Part shown: piece after piece, positions 7,699-16,875 of the stretch | Numbering within the stretch: position 1 is the stretch's first letter | How the letters are laid out: each line of letters opens with the position of its first letter | Assembly (NCBI RefSeq): GCF_003583935.1 | Contig: NZ_QYRN01000008.1 | Span: forward strand, 150,627 to 214,626 | Direction: 5' to 3' | DNA length: 64,000 bases | Source of the DNA: Aureimonas flava | GTDB lineage: Bacteria; Pseudomonadota; Alphaproteobacteria; Rhizobiales; Rhizobiaceae | Made by a program: the position numbers and the translations under genes | The notes under the pieces: model-generated | The model's database searches: none | Told to the model about the DNA's origin: nothing | What the model saw: only the letters and a program-made list of their open reading frames with translations

Positions 7699-9966
7699 TC
7701 AAATGGGGATGGCGTGCGCCTGCGCGTAGTCCTCCAGCATCCGCCGGAAGGTCTGGCGCGGGTGACGCTCGGCGAGATAGGCGGTGATGGCGTGGTGCAG
7801 GTCGCCCGCGTCGAGGTCGAGCAGCATCGCCTTCACCGGCCCGATCGCCGACGAGGTCATGGATATGGACCGGAAGCCGAGGCCGATCAACGCCATGGCC
7901 GAGAGCGGGCGCCCCGCCATCTCGCCGCAGAGCGTCACCGAGACGGAATGGCGCTGGCCGGCGTCCAGGATCTCGCGCAGCGCCCGCATGAACGGCGCCG
8001 ACAGGTCGTCGAAGCGGCCGGAGATCTGCGCGTTGCCCCGGTCCACGGCGCAGAAGAACTGGAACAGGTCGTTGGAGCCGATCGAGACGAAGTCCACGAG
8101 CTGCATCAGCTCGTCGAGCTGGAACAGCAGCGAGGGCACCTCGATCATCGCGCCGAGCTTCAGCCGGCGCGGCATCGCATGGGCGAAGCGCGTCAGGTGC
8201 TTGAACTCGCGGCTGATGAGGTCGCGCGCCTGGCGCAGCTCCTCGAGGTCCGTGACCATCGGGAACATGACGCGCAGCTCGCGCCCCGCCGACGCCTTGA
8301 GCAGGGCGCGGAGCTGGGTGCGCATTAGTCCCGGCCGGTCCAGCGCCAGCCGCAGCGCGCGGTAGCCGAGGGCCGGGTTCTCCTCCGGGCTCTGGTGCAG
8401 ATAGGGCAGCACCTTGTCGCCGCCGACGTCCAGCGTGCGGAAGGTCACCGGCTTGCCGTCGGCCGCGTCGAGCACGGCCGAGTAGAGCCGCTCCTGGTCG
8501 CTGGTCTTGGGCATGGTCGAGGCGATCATGAACTGCAGCTCGGTGCGGAACAGGCCGATGCCCGCCGCCCCCGCCGCCTCGACCTGCGGCAGGTCCACCA
8601 GGAGGCCCGCGTTCATCAGAAGCGCCACGTCCTGCCCGTCCTGGGTGCGCGCCGGCACGTCGCGCAGCGCCTGGTAGCGCTGCTGGCGCTTGGCGCGGAA
8701 CTGGATGCGCTCGACGAACACGCCCTCGACGTCGGCCGGCGGGCGCAGGTGGACCGCGCCCTCCTCGCCGTCCACGATCACCGCGTCGCCCTTCTCGGCC
8801 ATGGACACGGCGCCCTTGGCCTGGCCCACCACGGGAATGCCGAGCGCGCGCGCCACGATCACCACGTGGCTGGTGGCGCCGCCCTCCTCCAGCACCAGGC
8901 CGCGGATCTGCTCGCGTCGGTAGTCGAGAAGCTCGGCCGCGCCCATGGAGCGCGCCACGATCACCGCGTCGCCCGCCACGCCGTCGCCGAACAGGTCGCC
9001 CGCGCGGCCCATGAGCTGGCGCAGGAGGCGGTTGGCGAGGTCGTCGAAATCGTGCAGGCGCTCGCGCAGGAACGGGTCGCTCGCGTGCATCATGCGCGCG
9101 CGCATGTCGTTCTGCACCTTCTCGACCGAGGCCTCGGCGGTGAGGCCGTTGCGCACGGCCTCCTCCAGCCGGCGCACCCAGCCCCGGTCGTGCGCGAACA
9201 TGCGATAGGCCTCAAGCACCGCGCGGTGCTCGCCTTCGGCCGCCATGTCGCGGCGCTGGAGCATGTCCTCGATCGAGATGCGCAGCGAGGACACGGCCTT
9301 CTCGAGGCGCGCGACCTCGGCCTCGGCATCCTCGTTGAAGAGGTTGGTGACGACGACGCGCGGCTCGTGCAGGATGACGTGGCCGAGCCCGATCCCGTCG
9401 GCGAGCGCCAGACCCTCGAAATGCACGGGGCGCGAGAGGTCGAGCACCACGCCGGGGCGCGACAGGCCTTCGAGGCTTCCGGCCGCGATCATCTCGGCGA
9501 CCACCATGGCGACCGTCTCCAGCGCCTCGGTCTCCTCGTCGCGGTAGACGCGCTTCTCCTTGTTCTGGACCACCAGCACGCCCAGCGTGCGGCCGGCCCG
9601 CAGGATCGGCACGCCCATGAAGGAGTAGAAGATCTCCTCGCCCGTTTCCGGCAGGTAGGTGAAGGCGGGGTGCTTCTGCGCGTCCTGGAGGTTGAGCGCG
9701 CGGGCGGTGGCTGCGATCGTGCCGACGAGGCCCTCGCCGAGGCGCAGCTGCGCCAGGTGCACGGAGCCCGGATTGAGGCCCTGCGTGGCGTAGAGCTCCA
9801 GCACGCCGTCGGCGCGCAGCACGTAGAGCGAGCACACCTCGGCCACCATGTTGGCGGCGATCTGGCGCACGATCTCGTCGAGGCGCGCTTGCGCCTCGAG
9901 GGGTTCGGCCATCAGTTCCCTGATCCGGCGCAGAAGGATGCGCGGTCCCGAGGAGTCGCTTCGCAT
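7699..9966 (-). CDS. ptsP: Phosphoenolpyruvate-protein phosphotransferase PtsP (EI-Ntr)
   Basis: A 755-residue protein: an N-terminal GAF domain (about 1-170), then the enzyme I phosphohistidine and PEP-utilising TIM-barrel domains. His367 in [12 protein letters not shown] is the phosphorylated residue, and the C-terminal [10 protein letters not shown] segment is typical of PEP-utilising enzymes. It starts the nitrogen phosphotransfer chain (EI-Ntr to NPr to EIIA-Ntr), which links nitrogen and carbon status to regulation rather than sugar import. The ATG at 9966 gives the usual [17 protein letters not shown] start; the longer frame upstream is non-coding. It is downstream of lysC and upstream of prfA. 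Confidence 0.95.
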   Translation of the reverse strand: MRSDSSGPRILLRRIRELMAEPLEAQARLDEIVRQIAANMVAEVCSLYVLRADGVLELYATQGLNPGSVHLAQLRLGEGLVGTIAATARALNLQDAQKHPAFTYLPETGEEIFYSFMGVPILRAGRTLGVLVVQNKEKRVYRDEETEALETVAMVVAEMIAAGSLEGLSRPGVVLDLSRPVHFEGLALADGIGLGHVILHEPRVVVTNLFNEDAEAEVARLEKAVSSLRISIEDMLQRRDMAAEGEHRAVLEAYRMFAHDRGWVRRLEEAVRNGLTAEASVEKVQNDMRARMMHASDPFLRERLHDFDDLANRLLRQLMGRAGDLFGDGVAGDAVIVARSMGAAELLDYRREQIRGLVLEEGGATSHVVIVARALGIPVVGQAKGAVSMAEKGDAVIVDGEEGAVHLRPPADVEGVFVERIQFRAKRQQRYQALRDVPARTQDGQDVALLMNAGLLVDLPQVEAAGAAGIGLFRTELQFMIASTMPKTSDQERLYSAVLDAADGKPVTFRTLDVGGDKVLPYLHQSPEENPALGYRALRLALDRPGLMRTQLRALLKASAGRELRVMFPMVTDLEELRQARDLISREFKHLTRFAHAMPRRLKLGAMIEVPSLLFQLDELMQLVDFVSIGSNDLFQFFCAVDRGNAQISGRFDDLSAPFMRALREILDAGQRHSVSVTLCGEMAGRPLSAMALIGLGFRSISMTSSAIGPVKAMLLDLDAGDLHHAITAYLAERHPRQTFRRMLEDYAQAHAIPI

Positions 9967-10057
9967 CAGGCACGTCTTCCGTCGGTCGGCGATCGGTCCC
10001 GGCCCGAGGGGACATCGGGCCGGAGAGGACTCAAAGGACGCCCTCGGGCGCCGCGGC

Positions 10058-11311
10058 TCAAGCTTTGTCGAGACCGTACACGGAATGCAAGGTGCGCACG
10101 GCAAGTTCGGTGTACTCGCCGTCGATCAGGATGGAGATCTTGATCTCGGAGGTGGTGATGGCGCGGATGTTGATGCCGCGTCCGGCCAGGGCCTTGAAGG
10201 CGGTGGCGGCGACGCCCGTGTGCGAGCGCATGCCGATGCCGATCACCGAGACCTTGGTGAGGCCGCGCTCGGACTGCACCACGTCGAAGCGCATCTCGGC
10301 CTTGGCGTCCTCGATCGCCTGCGTGGCCTTGGCGAGGTCGCCGGCCGGCACGGTGAAGGTCATGTCGGTGCGCGTGCCGTCTTCCGAGACGTTCTGCACG
10401 ATCATGTCGACGTTGACGCCGGCGTCCGCCAGCGGCCCGAAGATGGCCGCGGCCACGCCCGGCCGGTCCTCCACGCGGCGCAGCGAGATCTGCGCCTCGT
10501 CCTTGGCGTAGGCGATGCCGGTGACGACCTGCTGTTCCACGATTTCATCCTCGTCGCAAATAAGGGTCCCCGGAGGGTTCAGGAAGTCGCCCATGCCCGG
10601 CGCGTCGGGATCCTCGAAGGAGGAGCGCACGAAGGTCCGCACCTTGTGGACCATGGCGAGCTCGACGGAGCGGACCTGCAGCACCTTGGCGCCGAGCGAG
10701 GCCATCTCCAGCATCTCCTCGAAGGAGACGCGCGCCATGCGCCGGGCCTTCGGCTCGATGCGCGGGTCGGTGGTGTAGACGCCGTCGACGTCGGTGTAGA
10801 TGTCGCAGCGGTCGGCCTTGAGCGCAGCCGCGACCGCCACGGCCGAGGTGTCGGAGCCACCGCGCCCGAGCGTGGCGACGCGGTTGTCCGGGGCGACGCC
10901 CTGGAAGCCCGCGATCACGGCCACCTGGCCGTCGCCGAAGCGGCGCACGATCTCCGAGCCGTCGATCTCCTGGATGCGCGCGGCGCCGTGCGCGCCGTCG
11001 GTGCGGATCGGCACCTGCCAGCCCTGCCAGGAGCGGGCGTTGACGCCCATGTTCTGGAGCGTGATCGCCAGGAGCCCGGCCGTGACCTGCTCGCCCGACG
11101 CCACCACGGCGTCGTACTCGCGCGCGTCGTGCAGGGGGGAGGCCTGGGTGCACCAGCCGACCAGCTCGTTGGTCTTGCCGGACATGGCCGAGACCACCAC
11201 CGCCACCTGGTGGCCGGCGTCGACCTCGCGTTTCACATGGCGCGCGACGTTCCGGATCCGGTCGATGTCGGCGACGGAGGTGCCGCCGAATTTGAGAACG
11301 AGACGCGCCAT
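10058..11311 (-). CDS. lysC: Aspartate kinase
   Basis: A 417-residue protein catalysing ATP-dependent phosphorylation of aspartate, the first step to lysine, methionine, threonine and diaminopimelate. The N-terminal kinase domain begins [13 protein letters not shown] and includes [16 protein letters not shown] and the [13 protein letters not shown] segment. Two C-terminal ACT domains (about 265-417), where feedback inhibitors normally bind, follow. The start at 11311 fits the family; the long upstream frame is a shadow of ubiG. It is divergent from ubiG with about 230 bases between them, likely holding both promoters. Confidence 0.96.
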   Translation of the reverse strand: MARLVLKFGGTSVADIDRIRNVARHVKREVDAGHQVAVVVSAMSGKTNELVGWCTQASPLHDAREYDAVVASGEQVTAGLLAITLQNMGVNARSWQGWQVPIRTDGAHGAARIQEIDGSEIVRRFGDGQVAVIAGFQGVAPDNRVATLGRGGSDTSAVAVAAALKADRCDIYTDVDGVYTTDPRIEPKARRMARVSFEEMLEMASLGAKVLQVRSVELAMVHKVRTFVRSSFEDPDAPGMGDFLNPPGTLICDEDEIVEQQVVTGIAYAKDEAQISLRRVEDRPGVAAAIFGPLADAGVNVDMIVQNVSEDGTRTDMTFTVPAGDLAKATQAIEDAKAEMRFDVVQSERGLTKVSVIGIGMRSHTGVAATAFKALAGRGINIRAITTSEIKISILIDGEYTELAVRTLHSVYGLDKA

Positions 11312-11545
11312 GGACTTGGAACCGATGCCGGGCGGACGGCCCGCCGGACCTTTGCCGGGGAACCCGCCCACTCTGGAGGAAACACAGCGCCCGCGCGCTT
11401 GTCCCGTTCCGGGGCGCGGCAGGCGGCCCCGGTTAGCCGAAGCGGGGCGGGAGCGCAAGGCGAGCGCGTCGGCCCGCCGCGCTTGACTTCCGGGCCGGCG
11501 GCGGAACATGCCGGCTCTGGAGTTTTCGGGCAACGGATGGGCCGC

Positions 11546-12289
11546 ATGAGCGAGGCACGGCAGACCACGATCGACGCCGGCGAGGTGGAGCGCTTCTCGC
11601 GCCTGGCCGCCGAGTGGTGGAACCCGCGCGGCAAGTTCAAGCCGCTGCACAAGTTCAACCCGGTGCGCCTCGCCTATATCCGCGAGCAGGTGGGTCTCGC
11701 CTTCGGCCGCGACCTCCACTCGCTGAAGCCCTTCGACGGCCTGCGCATGCTGGACATCGGCTGCGGCGGGGGGCTCATCGCCGAGCCCCTGGCGCGGCTG
11801 GGGGCGGCGGTGGTGGGCGCCGACGCCTCGGCCACCAACATCGAGGTGGCGCGCCTCCACGCCGCCGAGAGCGGCCTGGCGATCGACTACCGCGCCGAGA
11901 CCGCCGAGGCTCTCGACGCGGCGGGCGAGCGCTTCGACGTGGTGCTGGCGCTGGAGGTGGTGGAGCACGTCGCGGACGTCGACCTCTTCCTGACCTCGGC
12001 GGCGCGCATGGTGAAGCCCGGCGGGCTCCTGTTCGTGGCGACGATCAACCGCACGGCCAAGGCGCTGGCCTTCGCCATCGTGGGGGCGGAATACGTTCTG
12101 GGCTGGCTGCCGCGGGGCACGCACCAATACGCCAAGCTGGTGCGCCCGGCCGAGATCGAGGCGCCGCTTCGCGCCGAGGGCCTGGCGCGCATCGACGAGA
12201 CGGGCGTCGTGTACCATCCGCTGGCCGACGAGTGGCGCCGCTCGCGCGACATGGACGTGAACTACATGGTGCTCCACCGCCGGCCGTGA
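11546..12289 (+). CDS. ubiG: Ubiquinone biosynthesis O-methyltransferase UbiG
   Basis: A 247-residue SAM-dependent methyltransferase that performs both O-methylations in ubiquinone synthesis. The early [19 protein letters not shown] segment, the SAM loop [14 protein letters not shown] and the late [12 protein letters not shown] segment are diagnostic of UbiG. An in-frame ATG at 11537 is an alternative start; the chosen one matches the usual MSEA-type N-terminus. Its TGA overlaps the GTG of the following serine-hydrolase gene (GTGA), suggesting an ancestral coupled pair. Confidence 0.95.
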   Translation: MSEARQTTIDAGEVERFSRLAAEWWNPRGKFKPLHKFNPVRLAYIREQVGLAFGRDLHSLKPFDGLRMLDIGCGGGLIAEPLARLGAAVVGADASATNIEVARLHAAESGLAIDYRAETAEALDAAGERFDVVLALEVVEHVADVDLFLTSAARMVKPGGLLFVATINRTAKALAFAIVGAEYVLGWLPRGTHQYAKLVRPAEIEAPLRAEGLARIDETGVVYHPLADEWRRSRDMDVNYMVLHRRP

Positions 12290-13182
12290 GCGCCCCTCGC
12301 GCCGTGGCGGTGGTGCGCCGCGACGGCGCGGTGATCGAGGCGGGCGACGGGGCGCCCGTCGCCTAGTGGAGCCTGACCAAGACCGCGATCGCGGCCCTTG
12401 CCCTGCGTCTGGCGGACGAGGGACGGCTCGACCTCGACGCGCCGGAGCCGGGCGCCCCGTACACGCTGCGCCAGCTCCTGCGCCACACCGCCGGCCTCCC
12501 CGACTACGGCGCGCTGCCGGCCTATCGCCGGGCGGTGGAGGCGGGCGAGACGCCCTGGAGCGATCGCACGGTCCTGCGCCGGACACGGGCGCACCGCCTG
12601 CTCTTCGCGCCGGACGGGGGCTGGCGCTATTCCAACGTCGGCTATCTCCTGGCGCGTCGGCGCCTGGAGGAGCGGACGGGCCATGCGCTGGGAGACGCGC
12701 TGGCCGGCCTCCTGCTCCGACCGCTCGGCCTGCGCGCCACGCGGCTCGCCGAGACGGCGCGGGACATGGCCGACCTCCTCCTGCCGCCGCCCTTCCCCTA
12801 CCATCCGGGCTGGGTGTTCCACGGCACGCTGATCGGCCCCGTGCGGGAAGCCGCCCTGTTCCTCCACCGGCTGCTCGAGCCGGGCTTCCTGTCGGCGGAC
12901 GGGCTCGCCGCTCTCCTGTCTTCCCACCGGCTGGCCGACGGCGAGGCCGGCCCTCCCTGGCACGCGCCCGGCTACGGCCTCGGCGCGATGACCGGCGAAT
13001 GGCGCACGCAGGCCGGCCTCTGCGTCGGCGTCGTCGGCCACGGGGCGGCGGGCCCGGGAAGCCGAGGCGCCACGTTCCGCCTCGCGAAAGGGGCCCGGTC
13101 CGTCACCGTGTGCGCCGTCTGCGCCGAGCCGGGACCCGATCCGCAGCTCGGCGTGCTGGAGGCCGCCCGCCCTCATCTGTGA
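12286..13182 (+). pseudogene. Beta-lactamase-family serine hydrolase interrupted by in-frame TAG
   Basis: A 298-codon frame from GTG (overlapping the ubiG stop) to TGA at 13180-13182, open throughout except for TAG at 12364-12366. The stop falls two codons before the active-site SxxK (SLTK just after it). Downstream are TLRQLLRHTAGLPDY, the second catalytic motif YSN in WRYSNVGYLL, and a late GHGAAGPG resembling the third motif. This marks a class C beta-lactamase/DD-peptidase-like hydrolase. No start codon lies between the TAG and the serine, so reinitiation would lose the nucleophile. Aromatic residues are usual at this point in relatives as I recall them, so TGG-to-TAG is a simple origin. 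A recent pseudogene, readthrough or a base-call error are all possible. Confidence 0.8.
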
Positions 13183-13295
13183 TGGGTCGCCCGCCCCCCT
13201 TCCGGTGCCTCGCGCGATCTGATAGGGAATGCTTCCGTTGAAAGTCAGGTTTTGAGACCGCGGGGCCTCGGCCCCTCGGAAACCGGGAATCCTCG

Positions 13296-13772
13296 ATGTC
13301 AGCATCCCCAGCGCGGCTCTCCCCTTCGCTCGACGCGGATCGCCGGGTCGTCGCCTTTCCGCGCTGCCCCACTGCCGAGCGCATCAATGCGGCGCGCAGC
13401 CTTTCGGCCGACCAGCGGCTAGATCTGGAGCGCCTGCGCTGGCTGGCGCTGCGCTCGCAGCTCGCGCCCCGCGCCGACCTGGAGCGCGCCTGCTACGTGC
13501 TGGCCGGCCAGCCCACCGCCTCGCTGGACCGCCTCGCCACCGTGTTCTTCCGGGGCCTTGCCGAGCGCGCATCCTCCGAGATGGTGATCTACCGGCCGGG
13601 CGCCGCGTCGGTGAGCGACGACGAATGCTGGCTCCTGCGCCTGGTGTCGGCGTGCCGGGCCGAACAGGACGCGGCCGCCGCCGCGCTGGTCGCCTGGCGT
13701 GTCGCCCCGTGCGCGAGGCGCTGGATGCGCTTCCTGTCCGCGGCCATGGTGCGCGCGCTGGACGCCGCCTGA
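13296..13772 (+). CDS. Protein of unknown function
   Basis: A 158-residue protein, not recognised. It is predicted mostly helical, with a central RLDLERLRWLALRSQL segment, a short more hydrophobic part and three Cys (at about 65, 110 and 138). No signal peptide or clear membrane span is present. The ATG at 13296 has GGAA a few bases upstream. It stands alone between the broken hydrolase gene and dps on the same strand, with no terminator that I can see. Codon use resembles the neighbours, supporting a real gene. Confidence 0.6.
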   Translation: MSASPARLSPSLDADRRVVAFPRCPTAERINAARSLSADQRLDLERLRWLALRSQLAPRADLERACYVLAGQPTASLDRLATVFFRGLAERASSEMVIYRPGAASVSDDECWLLRLVSACRAEQDAAAAALVAWRVAPCARRWMRFLSAAMVRALDAA

Positions 13773-13946
13773 GCCATGCCGGCGGCCGGTGCCTATCCCG
13801 CCGCCCCTCCTCCCGCTGCCTCGCCGCACCCGGCCCTCCCCGCGCACGGGACGCCGGACACTCTCCCGTGCAACGCCTCGCCGCGTTCGCTTGTTGGTGG
13901 CCGCAAGGGGTGTCCGGCGACGCCCGCGACCACGTCCGTCCACTAG

Positions 13947-13963
13947 TTTAGAATGATTCAAAA
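13947..13963. promoter_or_regulatory. Iron-control-element-like operator 1 upstream of dps
   Basis: TTTAGAATGATTCAAAA, a near-perfect inverted repeat centred at 13955 (GAAT-G-ATTC core). It matches my recollection of the iron control element bound by Irr in Hyphomicrobiales (TTTAGAA-N3-TTCTAAA). It lies just upstream of the proposed dps -35 box. Confidence 0.6.
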
Positions 13964-13968
13964 GAGGC

Positions 13969-13997
13969 TTGAAACGGGGCGCGCGAGCGTCTAGTTT
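13969..13997 (+). promoter_or_regulatory. Probable dps promoter
   Basis: TTGAAA at 13969-13974 and TAGTTT at 13992-13997, separated by 17 bases; the expected start is near 14004. The -10 box overlaps the second palindrome and the first palindrome abuts the -35 box. Confidence 0.5.
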
Positions 13998-14010
13998 GGA
14001 ATTATTCCAA
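13996..14010. promoter_or_regulatory. Iron-control-element-like operator 2 upstream of dps
   Basis: TTGGAATTATTCCAA, a perfect 7-1-7 palindrome overlapping the proposed -10 and start site of dps. It shares CTAGTTT-GAAT context with operator 1 and lies 48 bases from it. Confidence 0.6.
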
Positions 14011-14068
14011 TTCAGTCTCGCCCGACGCGGCGGGGCCGCGAACCGAACCACCGACGAAGGAGAACCCC

Positions 14069-14539
14069 ATGGGTCTGGTTGCCGCCAAGATCGAGCCGAG
14101 CGCCAAGGAAGAGATCGTCAACGGCCTGACGCAGGCCCTCGCCGAGACCGCCGTGGAGACGCTCAAGGCGCAGAACTTCCACTGGAACGTCACGGGCATG
14201 AGCTTCGGCCCGCTGCACGAGCTGTTCCAGAAGATCTACGAGGACCATTTCGAGGCGCAGGACACCCTGGCCGAGCGCATCAAGGCCTTCGACGCCCATG
14301 CGGAAGGCCGCTACTCCGTGTATCTCGAGCGCAGCGCGATCGAGGAGCACGACGGCCACGCCGACGCGCGCACCATGATCGAGATCCTCATGAAGGATCA
14401 GGAGACCCTGTCGTCCACCCTGTCCTCGCTGGCGCAGGTCGCCGAGGAGCACGGCGACTGGGCGACCAACGACATGGCCACCGGCCGCATCGAGGTCCAC
14501 GACAAGTTCGCCTGGATGCTGCGCGCCCACCTCAAGTAG
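14069..14539 (+). CDS. dps: Dps-family ferritin-like DNA-protection protein
   Basis: A 156-residue, full-length Dps: a twelve-subunit cage that oxidises and stores iron and protects DNA. Inter-subunit ferroxidase residues are visible: His38 (HWNVTG), His50 (LHELF), Asp65 and Glu69 (DTLAER). The N-terminal tail is short with a few lysines. AAGGAG lies upstream of the ATG. It is a single-gene unit with two palindromic operators over its promoter and a strong terminator after it. Repression under iron limitation by an Irr- or Fur-type regulator is inferred from those operators. Confidence 0.95.
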   Translation: MGLVAAKIEPSAKEEIVNGLTQALAETAVETLKAQNFHWNVTGMSFGPLHELFQKIYEDHFEAQDTLAERIKAFDAHAEGRYSVYLERSAIEEHDGHADARTMIEILMKDQETLSSTLSSLAQVAEEHGDWATNDMATGRIEVHDKFAWMLRAHLK

Positions 14540-14574
14540 GCGCCGCGCCGGCCCGAGGGGCCGCCGGCATGCGA

Positions 14575-14606
14575 AAGGGCCCGCCGGAGCGATCCGGCGG
14601 GCCCTT
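14575..14606. terminator. Bidirectional terminator between dps and DUF1289 genes
   Basis: A 14-bp perfect stem (14575-14588 with 14593-14606) with a GCGA loop, between the dps stop and the convergent DUF1289 stop at 14630. The flanking A and T runs are short, so it could act in both directions. Confidence 0.75.
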
Positions 14607-14629
14607 CGCGTCTCGGGAGGGGCGAGGCC

Positions 14630-14905
14630 TCAGAGGTCGTCGCCGTCCAACGGACAGGGCACGCCCTCCTGCTCGCACTTGCGGCGGTAGGCGATGGCCC
14701 AGAAGGCGGGGTTCTTGTGCTCGGCACGCAGGCGTGCCAGCAGCGCGTCGAAGAACGCCTTCTTGCGCTCGGCGCCGCCCGAGCGGGGGAAGGAGTCCTT
14801 CTCCATCTTGGTCATCATGCAGCCGACGCAGCGCCCCGCGCGCTTGTACTTGCACACGTCGACGCAGGGGCTCGGGGCGTCGGCCCAGGCTGGCGATACG
14901 CTCAT
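14630..14905 (-). CDS. DUF1289 protein (downstream paralogue)
   Basis: A 91-residue protein with the DUF1289 cysteine pattern CVDVCKYKRAGRCVGCMMTK (C14, C18, C26, C29), then a basic helical region and two further Cys (CEQEGVPC). Spacing suggests metal or iron-sulfur binding, not shown for the family as far as I recall. The start at 14905 fits the first conserved PSPCV motif. It lies directly downstream of a second DUF1289 gene with the same layout, evidently a tandem duplication. Function unknown. Confidence 0.85.
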   Translation of the reverse strand: MSVSPAWADAPSPCVDVCKYKRAGRCVGCMMTKMEKDSFPRSGGAERKKAFFDALLARLRAEHKNPAFWAIAYRRKCEQEGVPCPLDGDDL

Positions 14906-14940
14906 GGACGGGGCCGCTCCGTGTCTTGGGAGACCTGCAG

Positions 14941-15234
14941 TTAGGCGGCCTCCCGCCCCTTGTCGAGGCCCGCCTCCAGCTTGTCGAGCGGGCACGGCCG
15001 GCCCTTCTTCTCGCAGCGCCGGCGATAGAGGCGCGACCAGTAGCCGTAGCGCCCCGCCGCCTGGAGCCGCGCGCTCAGCATCGCCAGGAAGGCGCGCTTC
15101 TCGCCCTTGCCCTCCAGCTTCTTGAACCGCTTCTTCTCCGGCTTGGTCATGCGGCAGCCGATGCATTGCCCCTCGATCCGGAACTTGCAGACCGAGATGC
15201 AGGGGCTGGGCGCCTTGGCGAAGGTCTTGGCCAT
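14941..15234 (-). CDS. DUF1289 protein (upstream paralogue)
   Basis: A 97-residue protein with the pattern CISVCKFRIEGQCIGCRMTK, then a Lys-rich segment and a YWSRLYRRRCEKKGRPCPLD end that mirrors its neighbour (AIAYRRKCEQEGVPCPLD). Six Cys occupy matching positions in both copies. It is 35 bases upstream of the other copy and the pair is probably co-transcribed, perhaps with the DUF1178 gene 23 bases upstream. The Lys-rich insertion distinguishes it. No function is known to me. Confidence 0.87.
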   Translation of the reverse strand: MAKTFAKAPSPCISVCKFRIEGQCIGCRMTKPEKKRFKKLEGKGEKRAFLAMLSARLQAAGRYGYWSRLYRRRCEKKGRPCPLDKLEAGLDKGREAA

Positions 15235-15257
15235 GGATCGTCTCCCGCGTCGCCTCG

Positions 15258-15722
15258 TCAGTTCCGGTCTTCAGGCAGCGGCGGCAGCGGCAGCGCGGGG
15301 ATCCCGTCCTCCAAGAGGCGGCGCACCTCGCGCCCGCTCGCTTGGCCCCAGATCTGGCGCTCCTCGGCCTCGCCGCGATGGATTCGCCGGGCCTCCTCGG
15401 CAAAGCCCGCGCCGACGTTCTCGCCCTCGGCGCGCACCTTGCGCGCCATCTCCTGCATGCGCCGATAGAGAGCGGCGGCCTCGCCGGAGGGCGCGCTCGC
15501 GACAGCGCCGCCGGTCGGCCCCGACTGCGATCCGGCACTCACCCCCGATCCAGGCGCGGCCGCGATGGCCGGCCTCATCAAGGCCTTGTCCACCGCGCGG
15601 GCGTCGCAGACAGGGCAGGCCAGATGGCCCGCCTCGCCCTGCGCGTCGAAATCGGCGGAGGAGCGGAACCAGCCGTCGAAGCCGTGGCCGCAACGCCGGC
15701 AGCGCAGCGCGTAGCGGATCAT
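15258..15722 (-). CDS. DUF1178 protein
   Basis: A 154-residue protein. Its N-terminus MIRYALRCRRCGHGFDGWF plus CPVC at about 36-39 forms a zinc-ribbon-like pair of Cys pairs, the DUF1178 hallmark. The middle (about 50-80) is Ala/Gly/Ser-rich, and the C-terminal half is a charged helix with RKVRAEGENVGAGFAEEARR, also typical. Its ATG overlaps the stop of the upstream amidase gene by four bases (ATGA), so translation is probably coupled. Cytoplasmic; molecular role unknown. Confidence 0.9.
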   Translation of the reverse strand: MIRYALRCRRCGHGFDGWFRSSADFDAQGEAGHLACPVCDARAVDKALMRPAIAAAPGSGVSAGSQSGPTGGAVASAPSGEAAALYRRMQEMARKVRAEGENVGAGFAEEARRIHRGEAEERQIWGQASGREVRRLLEDGIPALPLPPLPEDRN

Positions 15723-16573
15723 GCCCGTTCGGGCAGGCGCGGCGCCTCGAAGGGCCGGCGGTTCTTCAGGTTGGGGATCTTGGAGCGCACGCTGGCGACG
15801 AGGTCCGTGTCGATGGCGGCGAGCGCGACGCCGGGCTCGTCGCCCCGCACCTCGGCGATCACCCGGCCCCACGGGTCGCAGATCAGCGAATGGCCGAAGG
15901 TCTCGCGGCCGTCCTCGTGGCGCCCGCCCTGGGCGGCCGCGATCATGAAGCAGTTGTTCTCGATCGCGCGGGCACGCAGGAGCACGTGCCAGTGCGCCTC
16001 GCCGGTCTGCCGGGTGAAGGCGGCGGGCGCGGTCAGCACCTCGGCGCCCGCCAGCGCCTGGGCGCGGAACAGCTCGGGAAAGCGCATGTCGTAGCACACC
16101 GCGAAGCCGAGCCGGGCCGAGCCGTCGGCGAAGGCGACGTCCGCCAGCCCCGAGCGGGTGCCCGGCGCGTAGGTCGCCGATTCGCGCCAGCTCTCGCCGC
16201 CGTCCAGGTCCACGTCGAACATGTGGATCTTGTCGTAGGTCTCGATCGTGCCGCCGTCCGGCCCGAACAGGAAGGCGCGGTTGGCGGCCATGCCGTCGGC
16301 GGCCGCGACCGCGGTCGAGCCGAGATGTAGGACGATCGCGTGCCGGCGGGCGAGGGCGCGCGCGGCGGCCACCACCGGGTCGCTCTCGGCCGGCCGCAGA
16401 TGGTCGCGGAACAGGGCGCGGTCGCGGCACAGCATGCCTGTCATCTCGGGCGTCTGGACATAGGTCGCGCCCCGGTCGGCGGCCTCGGCCACCAGCACCT
16501 CCATCGCCTCGATGTTGCGGGCGGGATCCTGGCCGGAGCGCATCTGCACCACGGCGGCTCGGAACGTCGTCAT
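15719..16573 (-). CDS. Nitrilase-superfamily amidase (Nit/omega-amidase-like)
   Basis: A 284-residue carbon-nitrogen hydrolase. The catalytic triad is visible as Glu43 (TPEMTG), Lys115 (YDKIHMFDVD) and Cys160 (AVCYDMRFPELFR). The last motif and the IHMFDVD segment place it in the Nit1/Nit2 branch, whose members hydrolyse deaminated glutathione or omega-amides. The exact substrate is an inference. Grouping with grxC, ten bases upstream, fits a thiol/glutathione theme. No signal peptide, so cytoplasmic. It is coupled to the DUF1178 gene by a four-base overlap. Confidence 0.9.
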   Translation of the reverse strand: MTTFRAAVVQMRSGQDPARNIEAMEVLVAEAADRGATYVQTPEMTGMLCRDRALFRDHLRPAESDPVVAAARALARRHAIVLHLGSTAVAAADGMAANRAFLFGPDGGTIETYDKIHMFDVDLDGGESWRESATYAPGTRSGLADVAFADGSARLGFAVCYDMRFPELFRAQALAGAEVLTAPAAFTRQTGEAHWHVLLRARAIENNCFMIAAAQGGRHEDGRETFGHSLICDPWGRVIAEVRGDEPGVALAAIDTDLVASVRSKIPNLKNRRPFEAPRLPERA

Positions 16574-16583
16574 CGGCGCGCCC

Positions 16584-16841
16584 TCAGGACGCCAGGAGCG
16601 GATCGAGCCCGCCGGCCCGGTCCAGGGCGTGCAGGTCGTCGCAGCCGCCGATGTGGCGCTCGCCGATGAAGATCTGCGGGAAGGTCGCGCTGCCGGGCGC
16701 GCGCGTCATCATCTCCTGCCGGAAGGCCGGCTCCGCGGTGGCGTCCTTCTCCTCGAAGGCGACGCCCTTGCGGGTGAGAAGGTCCTTGGCGCGCGTGCAG
16801 TAGCCGCAAAATTGCCGGGTGTAGATGGTGACGGGGGGCAT
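16584..16841 (-). CDS. grxC: Glutaredoxin 3
   Basis: An 85-residue glutaredoxin that uses glutathione to reduce disulfides. The active site CGYC is at 12-15, the cis-proline loop is ATFPQIFIG and the glutathione-binding GGCDDL follows. Length is normal for GrxC. The ATG at 16841 gives MPPVTIYTRQFCGYC; the longer frame is not family-like. It lies between comF and the Nit-type amidase, and the short gaps suggest one operon. Confidence 0.95.
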   Translation of the reverse strand: MPPVTIYTRQFCGYCTRAKDLLTRKGVAFEEKDATAEPAFRQEMMTRAPGSATFPQIFIGERHIGGCDDLHALDRAGGLDPLLAS

Positions 16842-16875
16842 GGGCGTCCTCGCGATGGGCGAGGGTGATATGCGG

